Positions 7,573-16,925 are shown, counted from the first letter of the stretch. The stretch: 64,000 nt of DNA from DASVRZ01 sp038228695 (GCA_038228695.1 JBBRPA010000014.1:5257-69256); one strand, 5' to 3'. Notes: generated from the letters alone by a model not told the origin. Translations and numbers: made by a program.

Positions 7573-9183
7573 TTAGTCGGTCTGGGTGTATGCCTGCCAG
7601 CGTTTCCAAACAACAAAACCTAGCAAAATTGTGCCGATCGGAAAGAAAAACGATCGCCAGGTGAGGCTGGCAAAAAGGCCGGGGGCGGTTTTGTAAACGA
7701 GAGGAATACTGGTGAGAGCGGGCTGGCCATTTCCGAGGGTCTGCCGAACGCGAAAGGTGAAGACGTCGCCAGCGTCGAGGTCGCCGATGATGGCGCGGCC
7801 GGTTTTGCCCTTGCTTTCGATGCGGGCGGAGGGGACATCGACCCATTGGGTTTGGAGTTGTCGCCGTGCGTCGAGAGTTAGATAGCGTTGCTCGATGACG
7901 ACGGCTGCACCCGGCAGGGGAAGGGTCCAATCGATGCGGATGGTGCTGCGTCCGAGCGGTGTGATTTTGGCGGCGAGGGTTTGGGCGGGGTAGCTAGTTG
8001 CGGGCGAGGCGGCTGGTTCTTCCGCTGGGGTGGATTCGACTACGGGAGGTGTGACGGGTGCGGGGTTGGCGGTGGTAACGACCGAGGTCGGGCTGGGCGT
8101 AGGTTCTGGGGTGGGGGCGCTGGAGGTGCTGGAGGTGCTGGAGGTGGAAGTGGGAGCGGAAGCAGGAGTTTCCTCGGCAGTAACGGCAACGCGGGTGGAG
8201 TAGGTGCCGCTCTTGAGAGTAACGGAACTTTCGATTGGTCCGATGCCGTTGTCGGAGACCACGAGTTCCCGCGTTTCGCCAAATTGCAGGGAGATCGAGG
8301 GCGAAACGGTGAGAGGTGAGGAGACTTGGATGGAGACGGTTTCGGCCGTGTTGTTTTGCAGCGAAATCGATCCGGAGCGTTGTCCGTCAAGGCCGGGGAG
8401 GAGTTTGATTTTTGCCGGGCCCGCATCGAATGGAGCAAGGCCTTCGCCGGTTAATTCGACGGTGACTGGGCGTTCGCCTTCGAAGATGAGGTTGCCGCTG
8501 AATTTTCCGCTGCCGGACGGGGCGAAGTGCAGGGTGATTTTCCGTTTCTGGCCCGGCGCAAGTTGGTAGGAGGCCGCGTCGCGGAGGTGCCAGGGCGAGG
8601 GGACAGTGATCAATCCGCGGAGGGCCTGGCCGCCTTCGTTGAGGACGACAAATTCCTCGGTAGCGATTTCCCCGGCCAGCGTGGCGGGAAAGGGGATGCT
8701 TTCGGGCGCGAGGAGGCTGCCGGGTGGGTCGATGATGCGGATGCGCACTTCCCCAGGAGAGAATGGTCCGATACCGCCGGAGCGAACCGCGAAGACAAAG
8801 GAATCGGACTCGCTGCGTTCGTCTCCGGAATGGCGGTAGAGGACGTCTAGGCTGTCGAACCCAACGGGTTTGGAGCTAATAATGCGGCCATGCGAGGGTT
8901 TTTGCTGGAGGCGAAACTCGACTTGGCCGCTTCCCCGAGCGACGCCGGTCAGGCGGATGAGCACATCGCGAGCGCGATTGACCTCGGCGGAGGTGGGTTG
9001 CGCGATGGCCGTGGGCATAATGATTCCGGTCGGCTCAGGCTTTTTCTTTTTCAGTTTCGGAGTGGCGTCGGAGTTTAGGTCAGCCCGGGCTGCGAACGGA
9101 TAAAGCAGGCAAAGGATCGCAGCGATCAGCCCTATTTTTCTCTGCGCGAGGACGGCGGAGAAATATCTGATTGAAGACGCCAT
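7573..9183 (-). CDS. Exported, membrane-anchored protein with Ig-like domains
   Basis: The 536-residue protein has an N-terminal signal segment (about residues 16-34). Beta-rich modules resembling ASH/DUF1573-type Ig folds follow at about 130-340 (for example LAPGQKRKITLHFAPSGSG). A Ser/Thr/Pro/Ala-rich linker spans about 345-400, then comes a fibronectin-III-like region (about 405-500) and a C-terminal transmembrane helix (about 510-528) with a basic tail. This suggests an envelope protein projecting into the periplasm and anchored at its C-terminus. No enzymatic motif is seen. Confidence 0.75.
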   Translation of the reverse strand: MASSIRYFSAVLAQRKIGLIAAILCLLYPFAARADLNSDATPKLKKKKPEPTGIIMPTAIAQPTSAEVNRARDVLIRLTGVARGSGQVEFRLQQKPSHGRIISSKPVGFDSLDVLYRHSGDERSESDSFVFAVRSGGIGPFSPGEVRIRIIDPPGSLLAPESIPFPATLAGEIATEEFVVLNEGGQALRGLITVPSPWHLRDAASYQLAPGQKRKITLHFAPSGSGKFSGNLIFEGERPVTVELTGEGLAPFDAGPAKIKLLPGLDGQRSGSISLQNNTAETVSIQVSSPLTVSPSISLQFGETRELVVSDNGIGPIESSVTLKSGTYSTRVAVTAEETPASAPTSTSSTSSTSSAPTPEPTPSPTSVVTTANPAPVTPPVVESTPAEEPAASPATSYPAQTLAAKITPLGRSTIRIDWTLPLPGAAVVIEQRYLTLDARRQLQTQWVDVPSARIESKGKTGRAIIGDLDAGDVFTFRVRQTLGNGQPALTSIPLVYKTAPGLFASLTWRSFFFPIGTILLGFVVWKRWQAYTQTD

Positions 9184-9237
9184 AGGAGTCCCTTATACGG
9201 AGAGACTGCTTGTTTTCGAGTCAATTCCGTTTCCACG

Positions 9238-9876
9238 ATGCATCTTCCCCCTCCCAAATCAAGCTACCGACCGAGCTGGCGCGTTGGGTTGGTTTTGCTG
9301 ATGCTCGTGTCGAACCTGCAAGCCGGGGCTCCTATTCAAGCAGCTACCCCTCCGCCGAGGCTGACCACCCGGCAGCGTCCGGCGGAGTCGCTCATCTCGA
9401 AGCAGGAGCCGCCGAAAATCACCCCGCGCGTTCTGGAGCAACTCACTCCGGAGACATCATCCATTCTGGTCTCTCTCTCCAAACAGCGGGCGTATCTCAT
9501 GTTGGGCGGCGAGATCGCGGTGGACACGCCGATTTCGTCGGGAAAAAAATCGCGCATGACGCCGAAAGGGCGGTTTAAAGTTTTGGAAAAGGACAAGGAT
9601 CATCGGTCAAGTGTTTACGGGGCGTTCGTGGATAAGCAGAACCGAATCGTTCGAGGTGGGGTGAGCACGCGGATCGATTCGGCACCGAGCGGGACCCATT
9701 ACGTCGGGGCACCGATGTTGTTTTTTTTGCGACTGACGGGGGACGGCGTTGGGATGCACATCGGGGTGCTTCCTGGCTATGCGGCGTCCCATGGGTGCGT
9801 CCGACTACCGGCCGAGATTGCGCCGATTTTCTACGAAAAGTCTAAGGTCGGAACTCCGGCGGAAATCGTGGATTGA
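9238..9876 (+). CDS. L,D-transpeptidase (YkuD domain)
   Basis: YkuD enzymes cross-link or tether peptidoglycan through a catalytic cysteine. The 212-residue protein has an N-terminal hydrophobic export segment (about 16-36). Its YkuD domain starts at about residue 78, with SLSKQRAYLMLGGE, MTPKGRFKV and the active-site block GMHIGVLPGYAASHGCVRL (Cys about residue 187). The family His and Ser-His-Gly-Cys residues are all present. It lies between two leftward genes and has its own promoter region. Confidence 0.92.
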   Translation: MHLPPPKSSYRPSWRVGLVLLMLVSNLQAGAPIQAATPPPRLTTRQRPAESLISKQEPPKITPRVLEQLTPETSSILVSLSKQRAYLMLGGEIAVDTPISSGKKSRMTPKGRFKVLEKDKDHRSSVYGAFVDKQNRIVRGGVSTRIDSAPSGTHYVGAPMLFFLRLTGDGVGMHIGVLPGYAASHGCVRLPAEIAPIFYEKSKVGTPAEIVD

Positions 9877-9882
9877 GCGGCA

Positions 9883-11226
9883 CTACGAGAAAAGAGTCTC
9901 GACGAGCAACTTGAGGTTGAGGCAGATGATGACTGCGGCGCAGGTCCAACCGAGCAGTTTGATCCACAGGGGATTGACGAACTCGCCCATGCGGCGTTTG
10001 TCGCTGGTGAATTTAACGAGGGGCCAGACGGCAAAACCGAGTTGCATGCTCAGGCAGACCTGGCTGGCGACAAGGAGACGGGTGGTTTCCTTTTCTCCGT
10101 AGATGCCGATGACGATGACGGCGGGAATGATGGCGAGGGCGCGGGTGATGAGGCGGCGGGCCCAAGGTTTCATGCGGAACTCGAGGAAACCCTCCATAAC
10201 GATCTGTCCGGCGAGCGTCCCGGTGAGGGTGGAATTCTGCCCGGAGGCGAGCAAGGCGATGGCGAAGACAATGCCCGCACCGGTAACGCCGAGGACGCCG
10301 TCGAGGAGGTGAAAAGCGTCCTGAATTTCCGCAACATCGCGGTGCCCGGTGTTGTGGAACGCCGCAGCGGCAAGGACGAGGATTGCGCCGTTGATGAAGA
10401 GCGCGAACATCAGCGCAACGGTCGAATCGATCGTGGCAAACTTGATTGCCTGTCGTTTGCCCTCGGGGGTTGGCTCGATGGCGCGGGTCTGTACGATGGA
10501 GGAGTGGAGGTAGAGATTGTGCGGCATGACCGTGGCGCCAAGAATCCCGATGCTGATGTAGAGCATTTCCGGATTGGTCACGATCGCCGTGGACGGAACG
10601 AAGCCCAGGAGCACGCCGGTGATGCTGGGTTTGGCCATGATGAGTTCGGCGACGAAACAGCCACCGATGGTCGCGATGAGAACGACGACGACGGCTTCCA
10701 GGTAGCGGAAGCCTTTTTGTTGGAGGAAGAGAATCAACATGACGTCGAGTGCTGTGATCACGCAGCCCCAGACGAGGGGAATGCCGAAGAGCAGTTGCAA
10801 GCCGATTGCCGACCCGACGACTTCAGCGAGGTCGCAGGCGATGATGGCTAATTCACAGAGAATCCATTGAAAAATGGTCACCGGCTTCGAGTAACTATCG
10901 CGGCAGGCTTGGGCGAGATCGCGTTGGGTGGCGACGCCTAGTTTGACGCAAAGATGTTGCAGAAGGATGGCGATGAAATTGGAAATCAGAATGACCGAGA
11001 GCAGGCTGTAGCCAAATTGCGAGCCGCCCGCGAGGTCGGTGGCCCAGTTTCCGGGGTCCATGTAACCGACCGCCACCATGAATCCTGGACCGGAAAAAGC
11101 GGCTAACCGGCGCCAGAACGAAGCTTTCGACCCGACCAGGGGAACTTGAATGGACCCATTGACCTCGGCGAGGGATTTGAGACCACCGGATCGCAACCAA
11201 GACCCGGGATTTATTCTAGACTCCAT
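9883..11226 (-). CDS. mntH: Nramp-family Mn2+/metal-ion transporter
   Basis: MntH imports Mn2+ (and often Fe2+) by proton symport. The 447-residue protein is wholly hydrophobic with about eleven helices. It carries the Nramp signatures DPGNWATDLAGGSQFG (metal-binding Asp and Asn of helix 1) and GATVMPHNLYLHSSIVQTR (Met-Pro-His of helix 6). It is transcribed divergently from a DtxR/MntR-type regulator 64 bases away, which supports manganese as the main substrate. Confidence 0.93.
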   Translation of the reverse strand: MESRINPGSWLRSGGLKSLAEVNGSIQVPLVGSKASFWRRLAAFSGPGFMVAVGYMDPGNWATDLAGGSQFGYSLLSVILISNFIAILLQHLCVKLGVATQRDLAQACRDSYSKPVTIFQWILCELAIIACDLAEVVGSAIGLQLLFGIPLVWGCVITALDVMLILFLQQKGFRYLEAVVVVLIATIGGCFVAELIMAKPSITGVLLGFVPSTAIVTNPEMLYISIGILGATVMPHNLYLHSSIVQTRAIEPTPEGKRQAIKFATIDSTVALMFALFINGAILVLAAAAFHNTGHRDVAEIQDAFHLLDGVLGVTGAGIVFAIALLASGQNSTLTGTLAGQIVMEGFLEFRMKPWARRLITRALAIIPAVIVIGIYGEKETTRLLVASQVCLSMQLGFAVWPLVKFTSDKRRMGEFVNPLWIKLLGWTCAAVIICLNLKLLVETLFS

Positions 11227-11236
11227 AGTGTAGGAT

Positions 11237-11283
11237 AAACTACGTTTTGTAAGGTTGACGAGTCAAGGCTCTTTTCGTAGTTT
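11237..11283. promoter_or_regulatory. Candidate MntR operator between mntH and mntR
   Basis: In the 64-base divergent gap, aaactacg (11237-11244) and cgtagttt (11276-11283) form a perfect inverted repeat. The left arm is itself a short palindrome, aaac-tac-gttt (11237-11247). Placement in a shared promoter between a metal transporter and its presumed regulator is what an MntR site would require. The sequence is not a recognisable match to the E. coli or Bacillus MntR boxes, so the assignment is inference. Confidence 0.45.
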
Positions 11284-11290
11284 CTTCGCG

Positions 11291-11722
11291 ATGCCCGACG
11301 CTCCGCCCAAAATCGTTGAAGAATATCCCGAGTCGGCCGCCTTCCGCCAGGTCCGGGATCAGCACGCTCGCGAGACGGCGCAGGATTACGTCGAGGCAGT
11401 GGCGGATTTGATCGAGGAGCACGGCGAGGCGCGGGCGGTCGATTTGGCCCGCAAACTGGGTGTCACCCACGTCACGGTCAGCCAGACCGTTACCCGCCTG
11501 CAAAAATCCGGATTGATCCAGAGCCAGCCTTACCGATCGATTTTTTTGACCGAAGAAGGACGGGAACTGGCCGCTAAATGCAAAGCGCGGCATGTGGTCA
11601 TCGTGGAGTTTCTAAAAAAGCTCGGCGTTTCCGATGCCGTGGCCCTAAGTGATGCCGAGGGGATCGAGCATCACGTCAGCGAGGAAACGCTGGCTGCGAT
11701 GCAGGGGTTTTGTCCGAAGTAA
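11291..11722 (+). CDS. mntR: DtxR-family manganese-responsive regulator
   Basis: This winged-helix repressor has the MntR layout. A DNA-binding domain (about residues 20-85; ARKLGVTHVTVSQTVTRLQKSGLI is the recognition region) is followed by a short dimerisation/metal domain with AEGIEHHVSEETLAAMQGF. There is no C-terminal SH3 domain, which fits MntR rather than DtxR or IdeR. ATG at 11291 is preferred; the frame is open to 11255. It probably represses the divergent mntH when Mn2+ is replete. Confidence 0.88.
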   Translation: MPDAPPKIVEEYPESAAFRQVRDQHARETAQDYVEAVADLIEEHGEARAVDLARKLGVTHVTVSQTVTRLQKSGLIQSQPYRSIFLTEEGRELAAKCKARHVVIVEFLKKLGVSDAVALSDAEGIEHHVSEETLAAMQGFCPK

Positions 11723-11755
11723 GATCGGCACTGCGGCCCTGCCGGCCGGATGGCC

Positions 11756-13282
11756 TCAAAACTTTCGCCAAACGCGATCGTCTTGCTGGATAAGATCGTC
11801 GGCTTCGTTTGGACCCCAACTGCCGGAGGCGTAGAAGCAGAGCGGAACGTTCTCGTCGTTGATCTTCCAGGCTTTCTCGATCTCGTCGATGAATTTCCAC
11901 GCAAACTCCACTTCGTCGCGTCGGGCAAACAAAGTTGCGTCGCCAGCCATGGCGTCGAGTAAGAGGCGTTCGTAGGCTTCGGGCGTGGCTTTGTTGAAAG
12001 TCGTGCCGTATTTGAAATCCATTTTTACGCGCTCGATTTGCACCGCGGCGCCGGGTTTTTTCGAGCCCATCCGCAGCGAGATGCCCTCGTCGGGCTGGAT
12101 GCGGATGACGAGTTCGTTGCGGTCAAAGCCGTCGGTGTCCTTGTTGAAAAGGACTGGCGGTGCTTGTTGAAATTGAATGGCAATTTCCGTTCCGCCCTTG
12201 GGCAGACGTTTGCCGACGCGGACGTAAAATGGCACATCGGCCCAACGCCAGTTATCGACGTGGAGACGGAGCGCGGCGTAGGTTTCGGTGTTCGATTCCG
12301 GGTTCACGCGTTCCTCATCGCGATAGGCTTTTACGCGAGCGCCATTAAGTGAACCGGCGGAATACTGACCACGAATGACGTTTTTCCCGACTTCCTCGGT
12401 GCCGACAATCGGACGAAGCGAGCGGATAACTTTTACCTTCTCATCACGAATCGAATCGGCGTGCAGATCGACGGGCGGCTCCATCGCCACGAGGCAGAGG
12501 AGTTGTAGTAAGTGATTTTGCACCATGTCGCGCAGCGCTCCAGCTCCCTCGTAATAGCCGCCGCGTCCTTCGACGCCGAGTGGTTCGGAGGCGGTGATTT
12601 GCACATGGTCGATGTAACGATGGTTCCAGAGTGCTTCCCAAATCGAGTTGGCGAAGCGTAGGACCATGATGTTCTGGGCGGTTTCCTTACCCAGATAATG
12701 GTCGATGCGGAAGGTGTCGCTTTCCTTGAAGGATCCAGCGACGACCTCATTTAAGTGATGCGCCGAATCGTAGTCAGTGCCGAAGGGTTTCTCCACCACG
12801 ACCCGCGACCAAGCTCCTGCGGCGGGTGCTTTATTCAACCCAGCAGCTTTTAGATTGACAAGAATGTCCTCAAATTGATCGGGACCAGCAGCGAGATAAA
12901 AGAGGCGATTCCCTTTCGTTCCACCCGCTTCGTCGATCGCGTCAAGAGCGGTGGCGAGGGATTTGTAACCCTCCACATCGCTGAATTCGCTGCGATGATA
13001 GCTGATTGTGGCGGCAAATTTCGTCCACAAGGCATCGTCGATTTTCTGGCGGGAAAATTTGCGGGCCGCTGTTTCGAGTTCCACGCGAAACTCCTCGGTC
13101 GTCTTTTCCCGGCGGGCAAAACCAACCACGCGGGTTCCCTCGGGCAGATCACCGTCAGCGGCCAGATTGTAGATCGCCGGAATCAATTTCCGATGGGTCA
13201 GGTCACCCGTCGCGCCAAAAATAACGATCGTGCAAGGCTGAGGCAAGGGGCGGGGAAGGCCGGTAGGGTTCTGGGTGTCCAT
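11756..13282 (-). CDS. zwf: Glucose-6-phosphate 1-dehydrogenase
   Basis: Zwf oxidises glucose-6-phosphate to 6-phosphogluconolactone, opening the oxidative pentose-phosphate pathway. The 508-residue protein has the NADP-binding IVIFGATGDLTHRKL, the substrate and active-site motif FRIDHYLGKE, and the conserved EKPFG and NHLLQLL stretches. Length matches the family. It is convergent with mntR, with 33 bases between the stops, and divergent from thiH. No pgl or gnd is adjacent. Confidence 0.96.
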   Translation of the reverse strand: MDTQNPTGLPRPLPQPCTIVIFGATGDLTHRKLIPAIYNLAADGDLPEGTRVVGFARREKTTEEFRVELETAARKFSRQKIDDALWTKFAATISYHRSEFSDVEGYKSLATALDAIDEAGGTKGNRLFYLAAGPDQFEDILVNLKAAGLNKAPAAGAWSRVVVEKPFGTDYDSAHHLNEVVAGSFKESDTFRIDHYLGKETAQNIMVLRFANSIWEALWNHRYIDHVQITASEPLGVEGRGGYYEGAGALRDMVQNHLLQLLCLVAMEPPVDLHADSIRDEKVKVIRSLRPIVGTEEVGKNVIRGQYSAGSLNGARVKAYRDEERVNPESNTETYAALRLHVDNWRWADVPFYVRVGKRLPKGGTEIAIQFQQAPPVLFNKDTDGFDRNELVIRIQPDEGISLRMGSKKPGAAVQIERVKMDFKYGTTFNKATPEAYERLLLDAMAGDATLFARRDEVEFAWKFIDEIEKAWKINDENVPLCFYASGSWGPNEADDLIQQDDRVWRKF

Positions 13283-13312
13283 AAGGGTTAAAAACTGCTG
13301 GAGTTGGAGTGA

Positions 13313-13382
13313 GGGGTTTCTATTCCCCCCCTTTGCGAACTTGGAATACGGTAATCTAGTCTCCGCATCAACTAGAAACCCC
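13313..13382. repeat. Inverted repeat in the zwf-thiH divergent region
   Basis: ggggtttcta (13313-13322) and tagaaacccc (13373-13382) are perfect reverse complements enclosing 50 bases. The pair lies between two divergent genes and could form a long-stemmed leader hairpin for thiH or an operator. It does not contain the conserved CUGAGA element of a thiamine (TPP) riboswitch. Confidence 0.5.
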
Positions 13383-13453
13383 GGGGTAAGACCGAGAAAA
13401 CCTTCTCCCGCGCGTTAGCCACCGGTTCCTGAGCGATTCGCGTCGTCTGGGAG

Positions 13454-14608
13454 TTGTTTTTTCCGTCTGCGTCGCGCATCGTGCATCCCGTGAGTTTCGC
13501 CAACCTCTTCCGCCAACCCCAATCGGCTCCCTCCGGTGTTCTTTCTCGTTTTGCGGAGTTGATCAGTCCAAAGTCTGACGCTGAGCTCGAACGCATGGCG
13601 GCCGAAAGTTCCGCAGCTACCCAGCGCCATTTTGGAAAGGCCATGCGCCTCTTTGCACCGCTCTATTTATCGAACGAGTGCATCAACACCTGCGCCTACT
13701 GCGGTTTTTCCCGGGATAACCCGATCGTCCGCGTCACGCTTGAGATCGAGCAAATGGCCGCTGAGGCGCGTCACCTTGCCGCCGAAGGGTTTCGCAACAT
13801 TCTCCTCGTCGCCGGTGAACACCCGAAGTTTGTCTCCAACGGCTACCTCGAACGCTGTGTCCAGCGGTTACGCTCCGAAATTCCCTCGATCTCCCTTGAG
13901 GTCGGTCCGATGGAAACGGCGGAATACGTTCCACTCGTGGCAGCGGGTGCAGAGGGGCTCGTCGTTTATCAGGAAACTTACCACCGCGAAACCTATGCGG
14001 AACTCCATGTCGCCGGCCCAAAGAAAGACTTCGACTGGCGACTCGACTGTCCGGAGCGCGCCTATGCGGCCGGGTTCCGCCGCCTCGGCATCGGGGCACT
14101 TTTTGGCCTTTACGAATGGCAGTTTGAAGCGTTCGCCCTCGCTCGCCACATCGATTACTTGCTGCGCCATTGCTGGAAAGCCCAGATCACCGTTTCCTTG
14201 CCTCGCATGCGTCCCGCCGCCGGTGATTTCGTTCCCCGGCACATTCTGCCCGACCGTGAATACGTCCAGATCGTCTGCGCCTTGCGCCTTTGCTTTCCGC
14301 AAATCGGCATCGTCCTGAGCACCCGCGAATCCGCCACCCTCCGCGACGCTATGATTCCCCTCGGCATCACCATGATGAGCGCCGGGAGCCACACCGAACC
14401 GGGGGGCTACACCGGGCAGGGAAAAGAATCGCTCCACCTCACCGTCAAGGGTCGCGCCGTCGCAGAAACCAATGGAGCCGATGCAGCGACCGGCCAGTTC
14501 GACATCGCCGACGAACGTTCCCCAGCCGAGATCGCCAGCGTGTTGCGTCAGCGTGGCTACGAAGCCGTCTGGAAAGATTGGGACGCCGCCATTCTCGATC
14601 ATGGTTAG
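13454..14608 (+). CDS. thiH: 2-iminoacetate synthase ThiH (radical SAM)
   Basis: ThiH cleaves tyrosine to dehydroglycine for assembly of the thiamine thiazole ring. The radical-SAM cluster is CINTCAYCGF, in the ThiH setting PLYLSNECINTC. VVYQETYH, IGALFGLYEWQ, SLPRMRPAAG and the C-terminal VWKDWD also match ThiH along its length. The TTG at 13454 is the longest start; in-frame GTG codons at 13481 and 13490 are alternatives. The gene overlaps thiS by eight bases. Anaerobic-type ThiH rather than the oxidase ThiO is therefore used here. Confidence 0.92.
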   Translation: MFFPSASRIVHPVSFANLFRQPQSAPSGVLSRFAELISPKSDAELERMAAESSAATQRHFGKAMRLFAPLYLSNECINTCAYCGFSRDNPIVRVTLEIEQMAAEARHLAAEGFRNILLVAGEHPKFVSNGYLERCVQRLRSEIPSISLEVGPMETAEYVPLVAAGAEGLVVYQETYHRETYAELHVAGPKKDFDWRLDCPERAYAAGFRRLGIGALFGLYEWQFEAFALARHIDYLLRHCWKAQITVSLPRMRPAAGDFVPRHILPDREYVQIVCALRLCFPQIGIVLSTRESATLRDAMIPLGITMMSAGSHTEPGGYTGQGKESLHLTVKGRAVAETNGADAATGQFDIADERSPAEIASVLRQRGYEAVWKDWDAAILDHG

Positions 14609-14804
14609 CATTACGGTCAACGGCTCCGAACGCGAAGTCCCAGCCGACCTCGCGTTACCAGAACTTCTGATTCATCTCGGACTCGAGGGGCAGCCGTTAG
14701 TCATCGAACACAATCGTACTGCACTTCTCAAATCGGATTGGCCCAATGTTAGGATTCGAGATTCCGACGAGATCGAATTCATCCGCGTCGTCGCTGGCGG
14801 CTAG
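14601..14804 (+). CDS. thiS: Thiamine biosynthesis sulfur carrier protein ThiS
   Basis: ThiS is a ubiquitin-fold carrier whose C-terminal glycine is thiocarboxylated and donates sulfur to the thiazole. The 67-residue protein starts MVSITVNGSEREV and ends in VVAGG, the required Gly-Gly tail. The start codon lies inside the end of thiH (eight-base overlap), so translation is probably coupled. thiG and thiF are not in the window. Confidence 0.92.
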   Translation: MVSITVNGSEREVPADLALPELLIHLGLEGQPLVIEHNRTALLKSDWPNVRIRDSDEIEFIRVVAGG

Positions 14805-14891
14805 ATTCGACGAGCCTCGGCAGTGAATGCAGTTTGTCCTCTGCGCCAGACTCCCAAACGACGGGAAAAAACCGTATTTATAAATCAACTT

Positions 14892-16925
14892 ATGAAGCCA
14901 GCCCTCGCACTCATGCTCGTCTTATCGCTGGCAACTCTCGCCACAAGAATTACTTCCGCTGAAACGGTCTGGCTGGATGATTTGAACCTCACTTCCGCCA
15001 CGCAGGGCTGGGGCAAGCCAAATAAAAATAAATCCGTGGAGGGTCATGAACTTTCCATCGGTAAAAAAATCTTTGAGCGCGGCTTCGGAACCCATGCAGA
15101 AAGCACGCTCCGCATTCACCTCGCTGGTGCTGCGAAGAAGTTTTTCGCCAGCGTCGGCGTGGATGACGAGGTGAACCATAACGCGTCGTCCAGCGTGGAA
15201 TTCGCCGTGGTTGGTGATGGTAAAACGCTTTGGCGGAGTGGCGTGATGCGCGCGGACAATGCGGCGAAAACCTGCGAGGTGGATTTGACTGGGGTAAAAT
15301 CCCTCGTGCTGCAAGTCAGTGATGCGAACGACGGCATCGATTCTGACCACGCCGACTGGGCCGACGCAAAATTTGAAACCACCGGCGGCACGCTCACCAC
15401 AATCACGGGTGATGAAATTGCCGCTCCCGTCGCGCCTTACATCCTCACGCCAGTTGCGCCGCCGACGCCGCGGATCAACGGCGCCGACGTCTTTGGCGTC
15501 CGCCCCGGATCGCCCTTTTTATTTACGATTCCGGCGACAGGCGATCGGCCGATGAAATTTTCCGCAAAGAATTTGCCGGACGGCCTGGAACTCCATGCTG
15601 AAAATGGTCGCATCACCGGAGCTTTGAAAACCAAGGGCGAATTCACGGTAACGCTGCGCGCGGAAAATTCCCTCGGTGCGGCGGATAAAAAATTCCGCAT
15701 TGTCTGCGGCGACCAGATTGCGCTCACGCCGCCGATGGGCTGGAATAGTTGGAATTGTTTCGCCGGGGCGGTTTCTGCGGAGCGGGTCAAGAGCGCGGCG
15801 GATGCGATGGTCAAAAGCGGTCTCATCAACCATGGCTGGACTTACATCAATGTGGACGATTACTGGCAGAATCACCGCAGCTCGAAAGACCTAACGTTGC
15901 AGGGTGAGTTTCGCGACACGAACGGTTTCATCGTGCCCAACTCGCGTTTCCCCGACATGAAAGGGCTCGCAGATTATGTTCACGACCTCGGCCTTAAGAT
16001 CGGTTTGTATTCCTCGCCCGGCCCGTGGACGTGCGGTGGTTGCACCGGGAGCTGGGAGCACGAGCAGCAGGATGCTGAGACCTATGCGAAGTGGGGTTAC
16101 GATTATTTAAAATACGACTGGTGCAGCTACGGCAGCATCGCGTCCGGCAAAATAACGAACGCGATGAACATTCCGCTGTGGGGCAAGACCGCCACGAACG
16201 ATGCGGGCGCAATTCATCCCTATGCCGTCATGGGCAAATTTCTCCGTGCGCAAAACCGTGATATCGTTTACAGCCTTTGCCAATACGGCATGGCAGACGT
16301 GTGGAAATGGGGCGGCTCCGTCAGCGGCAATTGCTGGCGCACTACCGGCGACATCACCGACACCTGGCGCAGCATGATCGGCATCGGCTTCAAGCAAGAC
16401 AAAGCCGCGCCATTTGCCAAGCCAGGCAACTGGAACGACCCCGATATGCTCGTTGTCGGCCACGTCGGCTGGGGCAAGACCCATCCGTCCCGCCTAACAC
16501 CAGATGAGCAATATTCGCACATCAGTCTCTGGTGCTTGCTGTCCGCGCCGCTGCTCATCGGCTGCGACATGGAAAAATTCGACGACTTCACGCTGAATCT
16601 GTTGAGCAACGACGAAGTGCTAGCACTTGATCAAGACAGGCTCGGCAAACAAGCCACTTGCGTATTGAGCGATGGCGACAGGCGCGTTTATCAAAAAGAA
16701 CTCGCCGACGGTGGGCACGCGCTCGGTTTTTTTAACCTAGGTGCGACGACGCTGGATCAAAGTTTCGGCCTCCTCCACCGCCTCGGCTTCACTGGCCGAC
16801 AACATGTCCGCGACTTGTGGCGGCAGACGGACTTGCAGGATGTGGACGCCTCGCCGGATAGTGCATGGCTCATGACCATTCCTGCGCACGGCGTCTTGCT
16901 CTACAAGGTAACTTCGGCGCAGTGA
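14892..16925 (+). CDS. Secreted alpha-galactosidase (GH27) with NPCBM module
   Basis: The start at 14892 gives a clear signal peptide (MKPALALMLVLSLATLATRITSA). An NPCBM carbohydrate-binding module follows (about residues 27-175; WGKPNKNKSVEG, FERGFGTHAES), then a putative Ig-like linker domain (about 190-275) and a GH27 barrel (about 280 to the end). The barrel shows LTPPMGWNSWNCF, INVDDYWQ, the nucleophile region YLKYDWCSYG (Asp about residue 409) and RTTGDITDTW with the expected acid/base. It probably releases terminal alpha-galactose from plant-type oligosaccharides outside the cytoplasm. It stands alone, without other CAZymes. Confidence 0.9.
   Translation: MKPALALMLVLSLATLATRITSAETVWLDDLNLTSATQGWGKPNKNKSVEGHELSIGKKIFERGFGTHAESTLRIHLAGAAKKFFASVGVDDEVNHNASSSVEFAVVGDGKTLWRSGVMRADNAAKTCEVDLTGVKSLVLQVSDANDGIDSDHADWADAKFETTGGTLTTITGDEIAAPVAPYILTPVAPPTPRINGADVFGVRPGSPFLFTIPATGDRPMKFSAKNLPDGLELHAENGRITGALKTKGEFTVTLRAENSLGAADKKFRIVCGDQIALTPPMGWNSWNCFAGAVSAERVKSAADAMVKSGLINHGWTYINVDDYWQNHRSSKDLTLQGEFRDTNGFIVPNSRFPDMKGLADYVHDLGLKIGLYSSPGPWTCGGCTGSWEHEQQDAETYAKWGYDYLKYDWCSYGSIASGKITNAMNIPLWGKTATNDAGAIHPYAVMGKFLRAQNRDIVYSLCQYGMADVWKWGGSVSGNCWRTTGDITDTWRSMIGIGFKQDKAAPFAKPGNWNDPDMLVVGHVGWGKTHPSRLTPDEQYSHISLWCLLSAPLLIGCDMEKFDDFTLNLLSNDEVLALDQDRLGKQATCVLSDGDRRVYQKELADGGHALGFFNLGATTLDQSFGLLHRLGFTGRQHVRDLWRQTDLQDVDASPDSAWLMTIPAHGVLLYKVTSAQ

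Noticed and set aside
10042..10851. Long rightward ORF (269 codons) opposite mntH
   Set aside because: Composition is Glu/Asp/Gly-rich without hydrophobic core, it is antisense to a clear Nramp gene and matches no domain.
13283..13453. Possible thiamine (TPP) riboswitch upstream of thiH
   Set aside because: A loose likeness to ACCCUUUGAAC is present (ccctttgcgaac), but the CUGAGA element and the matching P-helices are absent.
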